A stretch of DNA of 64,000 nucleotides from Luscinia megarhynchos (lineage: Eukaryota > Chordata > Aves > Passeriformes > Turdidae): assembly GCA_034336665.1 (NCBI GenBank), contig JAPFBE010000032.1, positions 2,232,001 to 2,296,000 of the forward strand, in the 5' to 3' direction. The notes under the pieces were generated by a model. That model was not told the origin of the DNA. It worked only from the letters and a program-made list of their open reading frames with translations, and did no database searches. The translations under genes were made by a program, and so were the position numbers. Numbering within the stretch: the stretch's first letter is position 1; every line of letters begins with the position of its first letter. Below, piece by piece: positions 22,762-32,765 of this stretch.

Positions 22762-23209
22762 TTACTCTTCTACCTTCAGAAGTCCTACTGTAATTGGATT
22801 CTCGGACAGTCCAGGCAAGGTGTTTAATTGCCGGATGTGCTCTGCCATCACAACTGCTATTCCAAATGCCCATCTGAGTCCTTTTGGGTCCTTAAAGTAC
22901 CCGCTCCGAAGGTAATCTATTCCCAAAATACATGGGGCCTCTGGACCAGTCACAGTGAGATGTTTCTTCCAATCCTTTCCAGTTAAACTCACTTCAGCTT
23001 CCACCAAATTGAAGTCCTGTGATCCACCTGTGATGCCAGCAATAGAGACAGATTCTGCCCCCACGTATCCTGATGAAAATATGGTACATTGTGCACCGGT
23101 GTCGACTAAGGCTTTATACTTTTGGGGGTTCAATTTGCCAGGCCACTGAATCCACAGTCCAGAACATGCGATTCTCCCTCGCCTCACCCTGGCTAGAGGC
23201 AGGGCCTCC
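22762..23209 (-). pseudogene. pro: ERV-C aspartic protease
   Basis: The retropepsin motif LVDTGAQCT is followed by the hydrophobic ILGIDYL block typical of the second conserved region. Its frame is shifted by one base relative to gag, whereas in ERV-B protease and gag share a frame, so a small indel probably lies between the gag stop (TAG 23210-23212) and the active site. The frame is open until TAA 22762-22764, and RT continues beyond in the same frame. The product would be released from a Gag-Pro-Pol fusion. Confidence 0.8.
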
Positions 23210-24646
23210 CTAAGCCTGTTTATCCTTTTTTGCAGGGACATAGGTCTTAGAAGTTCCTTCAAGTGGGTCGAACATGTCGTCATCATCCTCATACTTGGCA
23301 TTGTGATTCCGGGCGACTGGAGCTGCTCTCTTTTTGGTGGAACCTTCTCTTAGAGTCTTGTCTTCCTTCAAATCACGCACTCGTTGTGCCAGAGCAGCCG
23401 TAGATTTTCCGTCCCACCTCTTCATGTTTTCTCCACAATCACACAAGAAAAACCACAACTCAGCACATGGGGTGTACCTTCTCTCCCCATTAGAGAAAAG
23501 TCTGTGTTGGATTCCAGGACGTCTAATTTGCACAGCCGAGATTTGGAGGAGGTCCTCCTTAATTTCCTCTCTGAGCTTCTTATGATTTTCCTCTATCTTG
23601 TCTTCCAAATTCTGTAAACATGTTTCCATGGCTGCGATTTTGGCGTGAGTTGGGCCATGTACTGCATCTGCGTATGCCCGGAGCTTCTTGGCCATATCAA
23701 GAACTGTCTTGTATACCTCTTCCCGCTTCATTATTGCTAAGGCAGAGGCATATTCAGATGGCCCAAGTCGCACAAGCTTTCTCCACATTACTGGTGTGCA
23801 TGGTACCAGGTCCGGATTCTTAGTTGTCATATCATCCGAAAAAATAATCTCTGCCACTGCCATTTCTTTTCAGCGTTGGATCCCTTGCTCTATAGTTTTC
23901 CATCGCGTCTGCTGCATATATAAGTCATCCGCACACAGATATCTTTGTGCCACGCTATCCAGGACCCAGGCCCAGAGGCTTTGAGGGTTAGCCCCCCTCA
24001 TCACGCCTTGGTGGATGACAGGATCGTGGGACAGAGACCCCAAATGCCTTGCTTCAGTGCCGTCCAGAACTGTAGCCTCACCTGCAGCATCCCAGAGATG
24101 AACCAACCATCTAATTATAGATTCATCAGGTCGCCGGGTGTAATCCTTTCTTAGACCACGAAGATCTTTTAGGGAAAGGGACTCATTATTGTTTTGTGAT
24201 CTCACACCAGTTGCTTTGACTCTTGATTTTATATCAGGAGGCGATGAAGGTCCTTCTCCTGCATCCTCATCATCATCATCCACTGGCCAATCAGTCGTCT
24301 TTGTGCACTTTCCACTCCTTGTACTAGTAGCCACAGACATTGGTTGAGGCTTATTGTCTAATTTCGCCCCTGTCCTCGAGCCTGGGGTGTTAACTACAGC
24401 CTGAGTCACTGGAATGGTAACTAATTTATCTCCCTGTTCCCTGTCTTCTGTCTGTGATCCTACACTATCTAACAGGGTATGATAAGCATATGCCAGAGCC
24501 CAGGTCACTGCAGTAATCTTTTTTTCCTTAGAATTATCCTGACACTTCTCTTTTAAATATCTTGCAACCTCAATTGGGTCCTGAATCTGTTCAGGTGGGA
24601 ATTCCCAGATTATGGGGTCAGAAAATTTCTTTAAAATCTGGCCCAT
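23210..24646 (-). pseudogene. gag: ERV-C gag
   Basis: ATG at 24646 begins MGQ, a myristoylation-type start. The frame runs to TAG 23210-23212 with a single TGA at 23870-23872, giving about 478 codons. The N-terminal part is followed by an acidic linker (DDDDED) and a capsid-like helical region; a coiled-coil-like segment (LEDKIEENHKKLREEIKED) lies near 23560-23620. No CCHC zinc knuckle is seen. The C-terminal block (YTPCAELWFFL, KRWDGKS, DPLEGTS) is shared with ERV-B. The TAG is followed by GGA GGC, a context resembling gammaretroviral stop readthrough. Confidence 0.85.
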
Positions 24647-24697
24647 GTTCTCCCATTTGCCATTCCACTCAAAATTCTTCCTGTTTAGCTTGACTCT

Positions 24698-25186
24698 TTA
24701 ATCAGGAGTCTTTCCAGACCCTTTAGAAATCTCGGCCTTTATTCTATATAAACTGCAGACGGTGTAGCAAAAACTTACTAAATTGAATGCCAGAAAGATG
24801 GTTTCCTTAATATTCAGGGAGATCTGAACGTTTTCTAATAAAGATGTAAATGATTCAGAGGAGAGGAAAGGAAATAAAGGCAATAAATCTTCTTTGCCTG
24901 CTTCTCCTCTAATAAACAACACAAACCATGAATTATACATCCCTGAGGCAGATTCTAACAGTCTTATAAACCGCCTGTAAATGACTACCACCAAGCCTAG
25001 CCCGATGAGTATTTTTGTTAATACCCCTTTAAGACAAAAACTACGTATTAAAGACAACATGGGCGCTATCTCCGGATAAGAAAACAAACCCAACGACCAC
25101 AGCGGTATTAACACTTCAAAGAAACCTAACGACCAAACATACAGGCAACCTCCTACAACCAAAGACATTATGGATTCAATAGACAT
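24698..25186 (-). CDS. Pre-gag membrane-protein reading frame of ERV-C
   Basis: Between primer site and gag an unbroken frame encodes about 162 residues from ATG 25186 (the frame is open further upstream, almost to the primer site, without another ATG). It ends at TAA 24698-24700 and is in the same frame as gag, whose ATG is 17 codons downstream. Hydrophobic segments lie at about residues 6-36 (rich in W, F, L, G), 54-70 (ILIGLGLVVVIY, followed by RRFIR), a weaker one near 83-92, and 128-147 (FLAFNLVSFCYTVCSLY). This suggests a multi-pass or re-entrant membrane protein. I recognise no family. It could be a leader protein or, by readthrough, an N-terminal extension of Gag comparable in position to gammaretroviral glycosylated Gag. 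Confidence 0.55.
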   Translation of the reverse strand: MSIESIMSLVVGGCLYVWSLGFFEVLIPLWSLGLFSYPEIAPMLSLIRSFCLKGVLTKILIGLGLVVVIYRRFIRLLESASGMYNSWFVLFIRGEAGKEDLLPLFPFLSSESFTSLLENVQISLNIKETIFLAFNLVSFCYTVCSLYRIKAEISKGSGKTPD

Positions 25187-25249
25187 ACCAATACCAACAG
25201 TTGAAACCAAAATATTATTAGAATAAAGTTTTTTCCACTTTTTTCTGGT

Positions 25250-25267
25250 TCCCCGTACGGGCCACCA
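25250..25267 (-). promoter_or_regulatory. Primer-binding site, tRNA-Ile type
   Basis: On the minus strand TGGTGGCCCGTACGGGGA lies 8 nt inside the 5' LTR. It is complementary to the 3' end of tRNA-Ile (..CCCCGTACGGGCCACCA). This differs from the tRNA-Lys type site of the ERV-B LTR family. Confidence 0.85.
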
Positions 25268-25275
25268 AAATTATT

Positions 25276-25677
25276 TGTCCACGTTTTGGACAAATTTGGG
25301 GAAAGACCTCCAAAGGAGCCCCCCCCAGAGAGTATACCCCCCCATAATTCCTTCCTTCACCAGGCTCGGAAAGAATTCTTCTCAGGGGAAAGTGGAAAAA
25401 AATTATTTATTAACAAACACAAGAGAAACACTTCCCACTACAGACCCGATGACAAAAAAAAAGTTTTCACCAAGAAAGAGAGAGAGCAAAGGTAGATGAA
25501 CTCAGATGGTCTCTGCTGGGAAGGGCGAAAGCTTCTTTGGCAGGCTTACAGAAGGCAGTCTCTGATGTTCAGATCCCCCCGTCTGGAGCCGGTGCTGATC
25601 TTTGGGACAAGGGGAAGAAGGGAGAGAGAAAAAAGGCATCTGGGCCGGCAGCCGGGGAGCAAGCAGCAGAGCCAGCG
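25276..25677 (-). repeat. ERV-C 5' LTR, truncated
   Basis: It aligns with 19283-19680 of the 3' LTR and retains U5, R with AATAAA and part of U3. The remaining ~190 bp of U3 are missing, and the sequence continues directly as minisatellite at about 25678. Confidence 0.85.
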
Positions 25678-25929
25678 GGTTGTACCACAATGGTCTTCTT
25701 GATTCCATGAGGTTGCACTGTGAAACAGTGGACACTTGGACATCCCTGAGTTTCCTATCCATCACAGTGGTCTCTTGGATTCCATGAGACCCTGCAGTGT
25801 CCCTAGGGAGCCTTTGTTCCACATTTTTCCATTGTGTCACAATGGTCTCCTGCACTCTATGAGGTTGCAACATGAAACAGTAGACATTTGCTTCCACCTG
25901 ATTCCACGGTGTCACAGTGGTCTCCTGGG
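25678..25929 (+). repeat. 36-37-bp minisatellite array
   Basis: Units with CACAATGGTCTCCTG and TTCCATGAG, truncated on the left at the ERV-C LTR and on the right interrupted by the solo LTR. Confidence 0.8.
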
Positions 25930-27200
25930 TGTCACGGTGTGACTTCGGGTTTGCCAACCTTAATATATTTAATTTCTTACTGAGACAGGACCCAGGAGTA
26001 GAGACAAGGCAGGCTCAAAACTTAAAAAGGTACAAGAAGAAATTTATTAATAATACAAAAAGAAGATATAGCATTCAGGATAAAATTCCTAAATTGTTCC
26101 CTCCTCCCCTTCATTCCACATTTCTTACCAACATACATACAGAGAGAGCACTTCAGTCAGTTATACACTCAAATAATCAGTTCAGTTTACTTCAGAGAGA
26201 AAAGTCCCTTTTCTGGTTATGGCTTAGGGGGTGTCTTCACCTTCACAGTCTGCGTCCATCCGAGACCCACAGAACTATGAATTTTCCTCCCATTTACACA
26301 GTCCTTCCAGAGCCGTGTTATGGGTTACGATGCACACATGGGGGTACCACCTCTAAAGGCAGGCTACAAAAAAAAAACAGAATTCGCTTCATCTGCTTCT
26401 CTATCAAATGTCTCTGTTCATATTCCAGTTCCAGAACAGAGACCCCCATTCCCTCGGGGCAAAGGATCCTTTTCTCAAATATTTCAACCCCCCCATGTAT
26501 TTTCCACAGTTTAAAGGAACTTTAGTAAAGTCACAATCCCCACAGCCCACAAAAAAGGTTTTCAGCTACTTGCATCTTTTCAATCTCTTCCCACCAGGAA
26601 CTTTGTCTTCATCCCGCTGACTTCTGTAGTCTCCAGGCTTCATTTCTTCTCATTCAGGGGAATTTAGGAGATCCAGGATTCCATCCAGGCATAAAGAAGT
26701 TACAATTGTATCCAGATGACAAAGAAACAAAAGTGGGCAGCTGGAGTTCTTCTCTGCCACGTGGAAAGGCGAGCGGAGCCCAGCCGGCAGGGCCGGGGCC
26801 ATGTGGCCGGTGCTGGGGCCATGCGGAGCCCGGGGGCGCCCCAAGCCAGGGGCTCCCCGCAGAGCCAGGGCTCCCCGCAGAGCCGGGGTGCGGGCCGGGA
26901 CCCCCCCCAGAGCCCGAGCCCGGAGGCCGGGGCCGGGCGGGCCCCCAGCCAGGGCCTCCCACCCCCCGGAGGCCGGGAACCGAAAGAGCTGAATCAACTC
27001 GATGCAATTGTGATTTGTGAAAGCGAAATAACTTTTTCATTGGTTTCCCGAGCTGTCCATCACCAAATCAGCTCTCTGATTGGTGCCAGCAGCTCGCAGG
27101 GGAAGCTCCCAGAGACGGGAGAGTGCCTCCCACTCCCCACCTCATGGAGCCATCCCTGAGGTGAAACCACCCATCCCCCTTACCACGTGAAACCAACACA
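25930..27200 (-). repeat. Solo LTR (1271 bp) inserted in the minisatellite
   Basis: Read on the minus strand it begins TGTGTTGGTTTC and ends CCGTGACA. It is flanked on both sides by CTGGG, a perfect 5-bp target duplication. Joining the flanks restores the minisatellite phrase TCTCCTGGGTTCCATGAGG. U3 contains CCAAT boxes (about 27035-27085) and a very GC-rich stretch (26760-26980); AATAAA lies near 26042-26050. A partial second copy lies at 50636-51009 (+). Proline- and glycine-rich open frames in the GC-rich part are not genes. Confidence 0.9.
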
Positions 27201-27320
27201 CTGGGTTCCATGAGGTCCCTCTTTGTAGGAATTCAGACTTGATTCCATGAGATTCTATTGCATCACAATGGTCCCCTGGCTTCCATGAGTGCCTGCTGTG
27301 CTTAAAATGAACACTTGGTT
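27201..27320 (+). repeat. 36-37-bp minisatellite array
   Basis: About three units between two LTR insertions. Confidence 0.8.
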
Positions 27321-27917
27321 TGAATAGTGATTTTAAAGAGTTAAAATTTTAGCTAAGGGTTAGAAGCAAGTCATATTGATAAGGGTTAGATAAACAAATG
27401 ATAGATTGTTGATTATTAGATGCCTAAGCTAAAGCTAATAGAGGCATTGTTTCCAATTACAAGCTTGTTTCGGTCAGAAAGAGATGGAGTAAGTGAACCG
27501 TTATTAGAACAGATCGAAACCAGTAGAAAAATGGCTAACACCTGAACTTCAGACCAATCCATCACAAAGCAGAGGACCTTAGATTGTGCCAGAGGGCCAT
27601 GGAGACCTGATGAAGCCTTTCCTGACTTCATCTTCCAAGACTACTTACCCAATTCGAGCCCACTGACCCAATTCAAGAGAAGAATTTTGCACACGTGAAG
27701 GACTATTAGCCTCATTTTAATACGGAGTGGGGATGAGAGGTGCTGGGGTTATGCATATGTATAGAATGTAAGATTTTGAGAAATAAATAGAGGGCAAGGA
27801 ATCTTGTACGAGGCTGCCACATCTCTAGTACATTACCTCCATGCAGCCTGCCCGTGTTTTTATAAACATACCACTTTCTAATTTTAACTAGTTAGAGAGT
27901 CTTTATCCGTGAACATA
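27321..27917 (+). repeat. LTR-like insertion in the minisatellite
   Basis: A non-minisatellite block of 597 bp is bounded on both sides by TTGGTT. It begins TGAATAGTG; the 3' end is GAACATA rather than the canonical CA (GAACA at 27915 is the nearest CA). AATAAA occurs near 27782. The minisatellite resumes directly afterwards. The direct repeats support insertion, but the family is not recognised. Confidence 0.5.
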
Positions 27918-28230
27918 TTGGTTTTAATGATTCCAGTTCCCTAAGATTCCATGGCGTCACTGTGCTCTCCTATGATTCACAAGGCTGTGTTGTGTCACAA
28001 TGAGACTTGCTTCCTCCAAGGCTGGACATGTCCCAGTGGCACCAGGTTTCCATCAGGCCACGCTTTGTCACAATGGGGCCTTGGTTCCATGAGAATCCAT
28101 TGTGTCACAATGTTCTTCTTAGTTTTATGAGACCCTGATGTGTTGACAACTGACCCTTGGTTCCTTGAGGCTCCATTGCATCACAGTGGTCTCCTTGGTT
28201 CCATCACTCCCAGGTTTGTCACAACTGAAC
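27918..28230 (+). repeat. 36-37-bp minisatellite array
   Basis: The first ~200 bp closely resemble part of 16560-16750 (same order of variants), suggesting segmental copying between arrays. Confidence 0.75.
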
Positions 28231-28955
28231 TGTGCTGCGAGGTATTTTTCCCAGCCAGTCCCCTGTTTGTCGCACACCAAACCACTGGCCTGGGGTCCTA
28301 CTTCCCCTTGGGTGCGCCACCTACTTCCCCCCCCGCCTGAAGAGGAACAATCTGTCAACCAGTGGCCCCGCCTTTCAGCTTGTCTCCGATTGACAGTCTT
28401 TTGCCTCTTGGGATCACCACCCACCACCCAATTCCCCTCCCACTAGGAGACGTCTTTCCCTTCCTAGGGGAACTACCCTCCGAGCTGCCCCAGTCAGGCC
28501 AACCCCTGCTTGGGTCCCACCCCATGCGCTGGCTTCCAAGCCAGAGGTTTGCCTATCCCTTCACTGAGACACCGCAAGGAGCCTCCTCCCTTGAGAAACG
28601 GGAGCTTACCCGGGTTAGGGCCCCTCGCCCCCACTAGCAATTACTCACTTCGAGCCCCACTGCCTCTCAGAGGGTCCTCTCCATCTAGGTTGCTGGGTCC
28701 TTGGTTGTTCTTGGGCGTATCCAGCAGTCCGTCCACGGTCTCAGGGAGATCTGGTTCCAAGGCGGCTAAAATCAGCTGGACGCGTCTTCCTAGGTCCCGT
28801 CCCTCCCTGAGACCGCTTCAGGGGGTGGATATCCCGGATGAGCCCCCAAAAAACCTTGTTATAAGCAAGGTCAATGTCTTTTTCAAAAGACCAACTCGTT
28901 TATTGGAAACAACAACCGAGAACGGGGAAGCAGGATAAGCTTGATTTCCACACGG
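28231..28955 (-). mobile_element. 5' fragment of a gammaretrovirus-like ERV (U5, primer site, leader)
   Basis: On the minus strand a truncated LTR end (28857 to about 28955, with AATAAA near 28900) is followed by a tRNA-Pro-type primer site and about 600 bp of GC-rich leader without a clear gag frame. Both ends are cut by minisatellite. Open frames on the + strand here are antisense to it and carry no domain. Confidence 0.65.
28831..28848 (-). promoter_or_regulatory. Primer-binding site, tRNA-Pro type
   Basis: On the minus strand TGGGGGCTCATCCGGGAT, one base from the tRNA-Pro site used by many gammaretroviruses, lies 8 nt after the LTR end ATAACA. Confidence 0.85.
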
Positions 28956-28959
28956 AATC

Positions 28960-29041
28960 CCACATGTGACACAATGGTCTCCAGCACTCCATGAGGCTGT
29001 GCCATGAAACTTTGGACACTTGGTTCCATGAGTTTCCATAT
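28960..29041 (+). repeat. 36-37-bp minisatellite, two units
   Basis: Short remnant (GACACAATGGTCTCC, GGTTCCATGAG) between two ERV fragments. Confidence 0.65.
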
Positions 29042-29570
29042 TGTCACTGTCAGGAAAATCCATAAATGCCAGAAGTTTATGACCGAAAAGGAGACAGAGG
29101 AGTCCTTCAACTTTATTTGAATAAAGGCAGAGAGTTCTCCAGGGCACACACCCACGGGGTTTTCTCTCTCGAGGTTTCAGAGGGTATAGCCTCCTTTCAT
29201 CCTAAATTCCCAGCTGTACGTTGCCCTCTTCCTTTCCCCATTGGCCAAGGTACTAGGAAGGTACAGCCTTCCTGAACATCCTGCCCCATATCCCCCCTTG
29301 ATTCTGACATTTCCCCCTGAAGTTCAGGAGTTCAGCTTTGTGCAGACCCTTTTCTGTTTCAGGAGCCAAACTGTCTGGGCCTGGTAACAAACTTGCTGCC
29401 CAAAGTCAGTATAAACATTAGGATCCATTTCAAAGACCTTAACCCTCATCATTCCAGCTATCAAATTATTTGTAAAGACATTAGCACACATCTTTCCACT
29501 CATATTGGTGTTTCTCGTGCTGGTGATGGTCTTTTAATCCCAGCTTTCAGCCTGACTTCTCTGCTGTTGT
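29042..29570 (-). mobile_element. 3' end and short LTR of an ERV
   Basis: On the minus strand about 280 bp of internal sequence (29289-29570) end in an AAGGGGGG purine tract, followed by a compact LTR (29042-29288, 247 bp) that starts TGGGGC, contains AAATAAAG and ends AGTGACA. A partial copy of LTR and internal part occurs at 47638-48070. No complete domain is recognisable in the internal remnant. Confidence 0.6.
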
Positions 29571-30545
29571 AGTTCCATGGACACTGCTGGGCCTCATGGA
29601 ATACAAGAGATGCTCCTGATGGAATTGAAACTCATGGGACCAACTACACACTCTTTTGCAGTGGGGCCTCATAGAATGCTGGAGACCATGTGATGCACTG
29701 GAAACTCATGGAACCAAGGGTCTGTTGTGACAAACCGGGGCCTGATGGAACCAAGGAGACCACTGTGATGCAATGGAACCTCAAGGAACCAAGGGTCAAT
29801 TGTGAACATATCAGGTTTCCATAAAACTAAGGAGAACATTGTGACACAAAGTATTTTCATGGAACCAAGGCCCCATTGTGACAAAGTGTGGCCTGATGGA
29901 AACCCGGTGCCACTGGGACATGTCCAGCCTTGGGGGAAGCAAGTGCCCATTGTGACACAGCACAGCCTCGTGAATCACAGGAGAGCAAAGTGATACTACG
30001 GAATTTTAGGGAACCATATTTCAATTGTAAACACAGCAGGGACTCATGGAATCCACCAAAGCATTGAGACATAATAGAATCTCATGGAACCAAGTCTGAA
30101 TTGTTACAAACAGGGGCCTCATGAAACCCAGGAGACCATTGTGGAAACACGTGGAATCAAATGTCAACTGTTTCATGTTGTGGCCTCAAAAGAGTGCTGA
30201 AGATTGTTGTGGAGCAATGGAAAAATATGAATCAAAGTCTCCCTCGTGACACTGCAGGGCCTCATGGAAGCCAAGAGATCATTGTGATGGAATGGAAACT
30301 CATGGAATCAAGTGCTCACTGTTTTGGCACCATGGCGTCATGGAATGCTGGACACCACCCTGCCACAATGGAAATGCATGGCACAAAGACTCCACTGTTA
30401 CCAAGCAGGACATCATGGAATCCAGGAAAGGATTGAGATACAATGGAATGAAGGTTAAACCTTGACAAAACTGAGCCTGATGGAACAAGGAGACCACTGT
30501 GATGCAATGGAATCTCTACGAACCAAGGGTCAATTGTTAACATAT
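29571..30545 (-). repeat. 36-37-bp minisatellite array, inverted
   Basis: The family unit here reads in reverse complement (CATGGAACCAAGG ... TTGTGACA). Some units have replaced words, such as GAAATGCATGG and GTTTTGGCACC. Confidence 0.8.
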
Positions 30546-31780
30546 CAGGAGGCCCAGGCTTCAAAAAAAAGAGAAAGAAATTTCCTTCCCAGGCCCTGCT
30601 GTGGTGCAACACGTCCCCCAGAATGAGTCTGAAGCAGCTCAAGGAAATGAGGTTTAAATCCCCTGCATTGTGCAGGATCTCTGTGGCTTCTCCCCTCTTT
30701 TGCATTCCTGAGCTATGAAGCCACTCAAAACAGCCTCCTCCACAAGGTTCTGCCAGGGAATTTGTCGCCCTGGCCTCCATTCACAGCTTGCTGCCCCAGC
30801 CATGGTGGCACAGCCCCTGTGCAGGCCCAGCCCAGGACAGGAGCATTGCGGGTGGGAACGGCCCCTGTGCCGTGGTGCCCACAGCAGCCCTGGGGCTCTG
30901 TGCCCCATGGCCTCCCTGCTGGGCAGCCTCTGCCAGCTCCTGCACAGCCCGTGGCACCTGTGGGCTGCACTGACAGCCCTGCCCCGGGCTCTGCCGGGCT
31001 CTGGGCCAGCAGAGAGGCCGGGCAGGGCTGGCCATGGCCGGGAACAGGCCCTGAGCCCCGCAGGAGGATGGAGCTGGGCCACAGCCAAACTCAGCCCAGG
31101 GCACACCTGGGCTCAGCAGCCAGGGCTGGCAAGGGCTGGGGACAGAGGCTGGCGCTCACAAATGTGCTGGGCCCTCCTGCTCTGTGCATGCCACCAAGGG
31201 CACAGAGCAGCCTCTCTGGGGCCACTTGCCTGTTTCAGTGCCTTCCCAGGCGCTGGCCCTGCCCCACAAGGCCTGGGCTGAGTCCTGCCCCTGCACACTC
31301 AGCCAGGCTGAGATGGACACTGCTGCTTCCTCTGACAGGCTCTCTCAGGCCAGCCCAGCTCCCTGCAAGCTGTGCCAGCTGCTCTGAGCTCTGTGCAGCA
31401 CCAAGGGCCTCTCCCAGCACAGCCCAGCCGGCTCTGGCCCCACAGCTCTGCTCAGGGCAGGGGGCTCTGGGCAGTGGCCCCACGGCCTCAGCCCTGGCAA
31501 GGGCACAGCAGCAGCTGCAGCTCAGACAGGACTCAGCCCCAGCCATGGGCAAGGTGCTTGGCCAAGGCAAAAGGAGGCTCCCTGTGTGCCCTGCTGCCCT
31601 CTCCCTGAGCTCCTGAGAGCTCTGCAGCCCCTGCTGCCATCCCATCTGCCCAGGCCAGCACAGCAGCCCCGGCCTTGGGGCCCTGCAGAGCTGCTCCTGC
31701 TCCAGGCCCAGGGCCCATCCCAGAGCTGGGGCAGCCACAAAGCTGTGCCCATTTCTGATCATTCCTGCTCTGATGAGGAT
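30546..31780. other. GC-rich region without recognised gene
   Basis: The first ~100 bp resemble the start of repeat R1 (CAACACGTCCCCCAGAA). From 30780 to 31750 the sequence is rich in G and C and full of CAGCCC/GGGCTG words, which keeps frames open on both strands (up to 284 codons). The predicted products are low-complexity Pro/Ala/Ser-rich. I see no splice-linked exon or domain. The stretch 31780-32190 is also unassigned. Confidence 0.5.
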
Positions 31781-32199
31781 GGATCTTCAGCCACTTGGAG
31801 GATGATGATGAATTTTACAACTCCAGAGGTCTCCTCTTTCTTGTGCTCCTCACTTGAGAATTTCAGTCAAATTGAAGGATAAACATTTCTTCAAAACTCA
31901 CAAACAGGAAAAGCCTGTCGGAATAATTTAAGTTTTCAATTCTTCTGAGGTTAATTAGACAGATTTCTGAAGTGTATTCCGAGGGAATTTACGGTACTGA
32001 AAACAAAGCAGAGGGAACCCTTTTGTCTTGTTGTCTTTTCCTCTTTAGAGATTGATACCCTCAAGGTCCTATTGATATTGAACGCCAGACCTTCTAATGC
32101 ACTCTCAATAGATGTGAAAATCCAGACCCTCCATGGCTGATAATCAATTAGACTTTGTCCCCACTCCGTCCCCAGCATTTCCCTCATCCAACCCCTGGG

Positions 32200-32765
32200 A
32201 CTCCTATGGATCGGGATTTGTGTAGCCAGCAGGAGCAGGGCAGTGATTCTTCCTCTGTGCTCAGCACTGGTTGGGCAGCACCTCGAGTGCTGTGTCCAGT
32301 TCTGAGTCCCCCAATTTAGGAAGGACATGGAGGGGCAGGAGCGTGTCCAGAGAAGGGCAACAAGGCTGGTGAGGGGTGTCTGGAACAAAAGTCCTGTGAA
32401 TAGTGGCTGGGGGAGCTGGGTTTGTTTATCCTGGAGAAGAGGAGGCTCAGCTGAAACCTCATCACTCTCTACAGCTCCCTGAAAAGAGGGTGCAGCCAGG
32501 TGGCGGTGAGGCTCTTTTCCCAGGTACAGTGACAAGAAAAGAGGACAGAGCTGTAAGCTGCACCAGGAGAGGTTTAGGCTGGACATTAGGAAATATTCTT
32601 CACAAAAAGGATGATTGGGCATTGGAATGGGCTCCCCAGGGAGATGAGTGAGTCACTGTCCTTGGATGTGTTTCATGCAATGGTTTGGGTGACCAGGTGG
32701 TGTTGGGTCACAGGTTGGCCTTGATGCTCTCAAAAGATCTTTTCCAGCCTGGGTGATTCTGTGAT
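32200..32765 (+). mobile_element. CR1 LINE, 3' end
   Basis: Recognisable CR1 3' sequence: the GTGTCCAGAGAAGGGCAACAA block, GGTTTAGGCTGGACATTAGG, GATTGGGCATTGGAATGGGC, and the characteristic end ATTCTGTGATGATTG. This 5'-truncated copy ends exactly where minisatellite begins. CR1 is the dominant LINE of birds and reptiles; the fragment has no complete ORF. Confidence 0.9.

Larger units (their letters stand above)
19283..25677 (-). mobile_element. ERV-C, nearly complete class III (ERV-L-like) provirus
   Basis: On the minus strand: truncated 5' LTR (25276-25677), tRNA-Ile-type primer site, a pre-gag reading frame, gag, protease, RT, RNase H, integrase, then the 3' LTR (19283-19870). There is no env. 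The shared LTR parts differ at roughly a dozen positions in 400 bp by eye, suggesting a fairly recent insertion. The U3 part of the 5' LTR is replaced by minisatellite, so the target duplication cannot be checked. Confidence 0.9.

Noticed and set aside
26716..27159. 147-codon plus-strand frame and minus-strand counterparts
   Set aside because: Lie in the GC-rich U3 of the 1271-bp solo LTR, which has a clear target duplication.
30762..31616. 284-codon open frame and overlapping frames on both strands
   Set aside because: Region is GC-rich with repeated CAGCCC/GGGCTG words; products are low-complexity Pro/Ala/Ser, frames overlap on both strands and no domain or splice pattern is seen.
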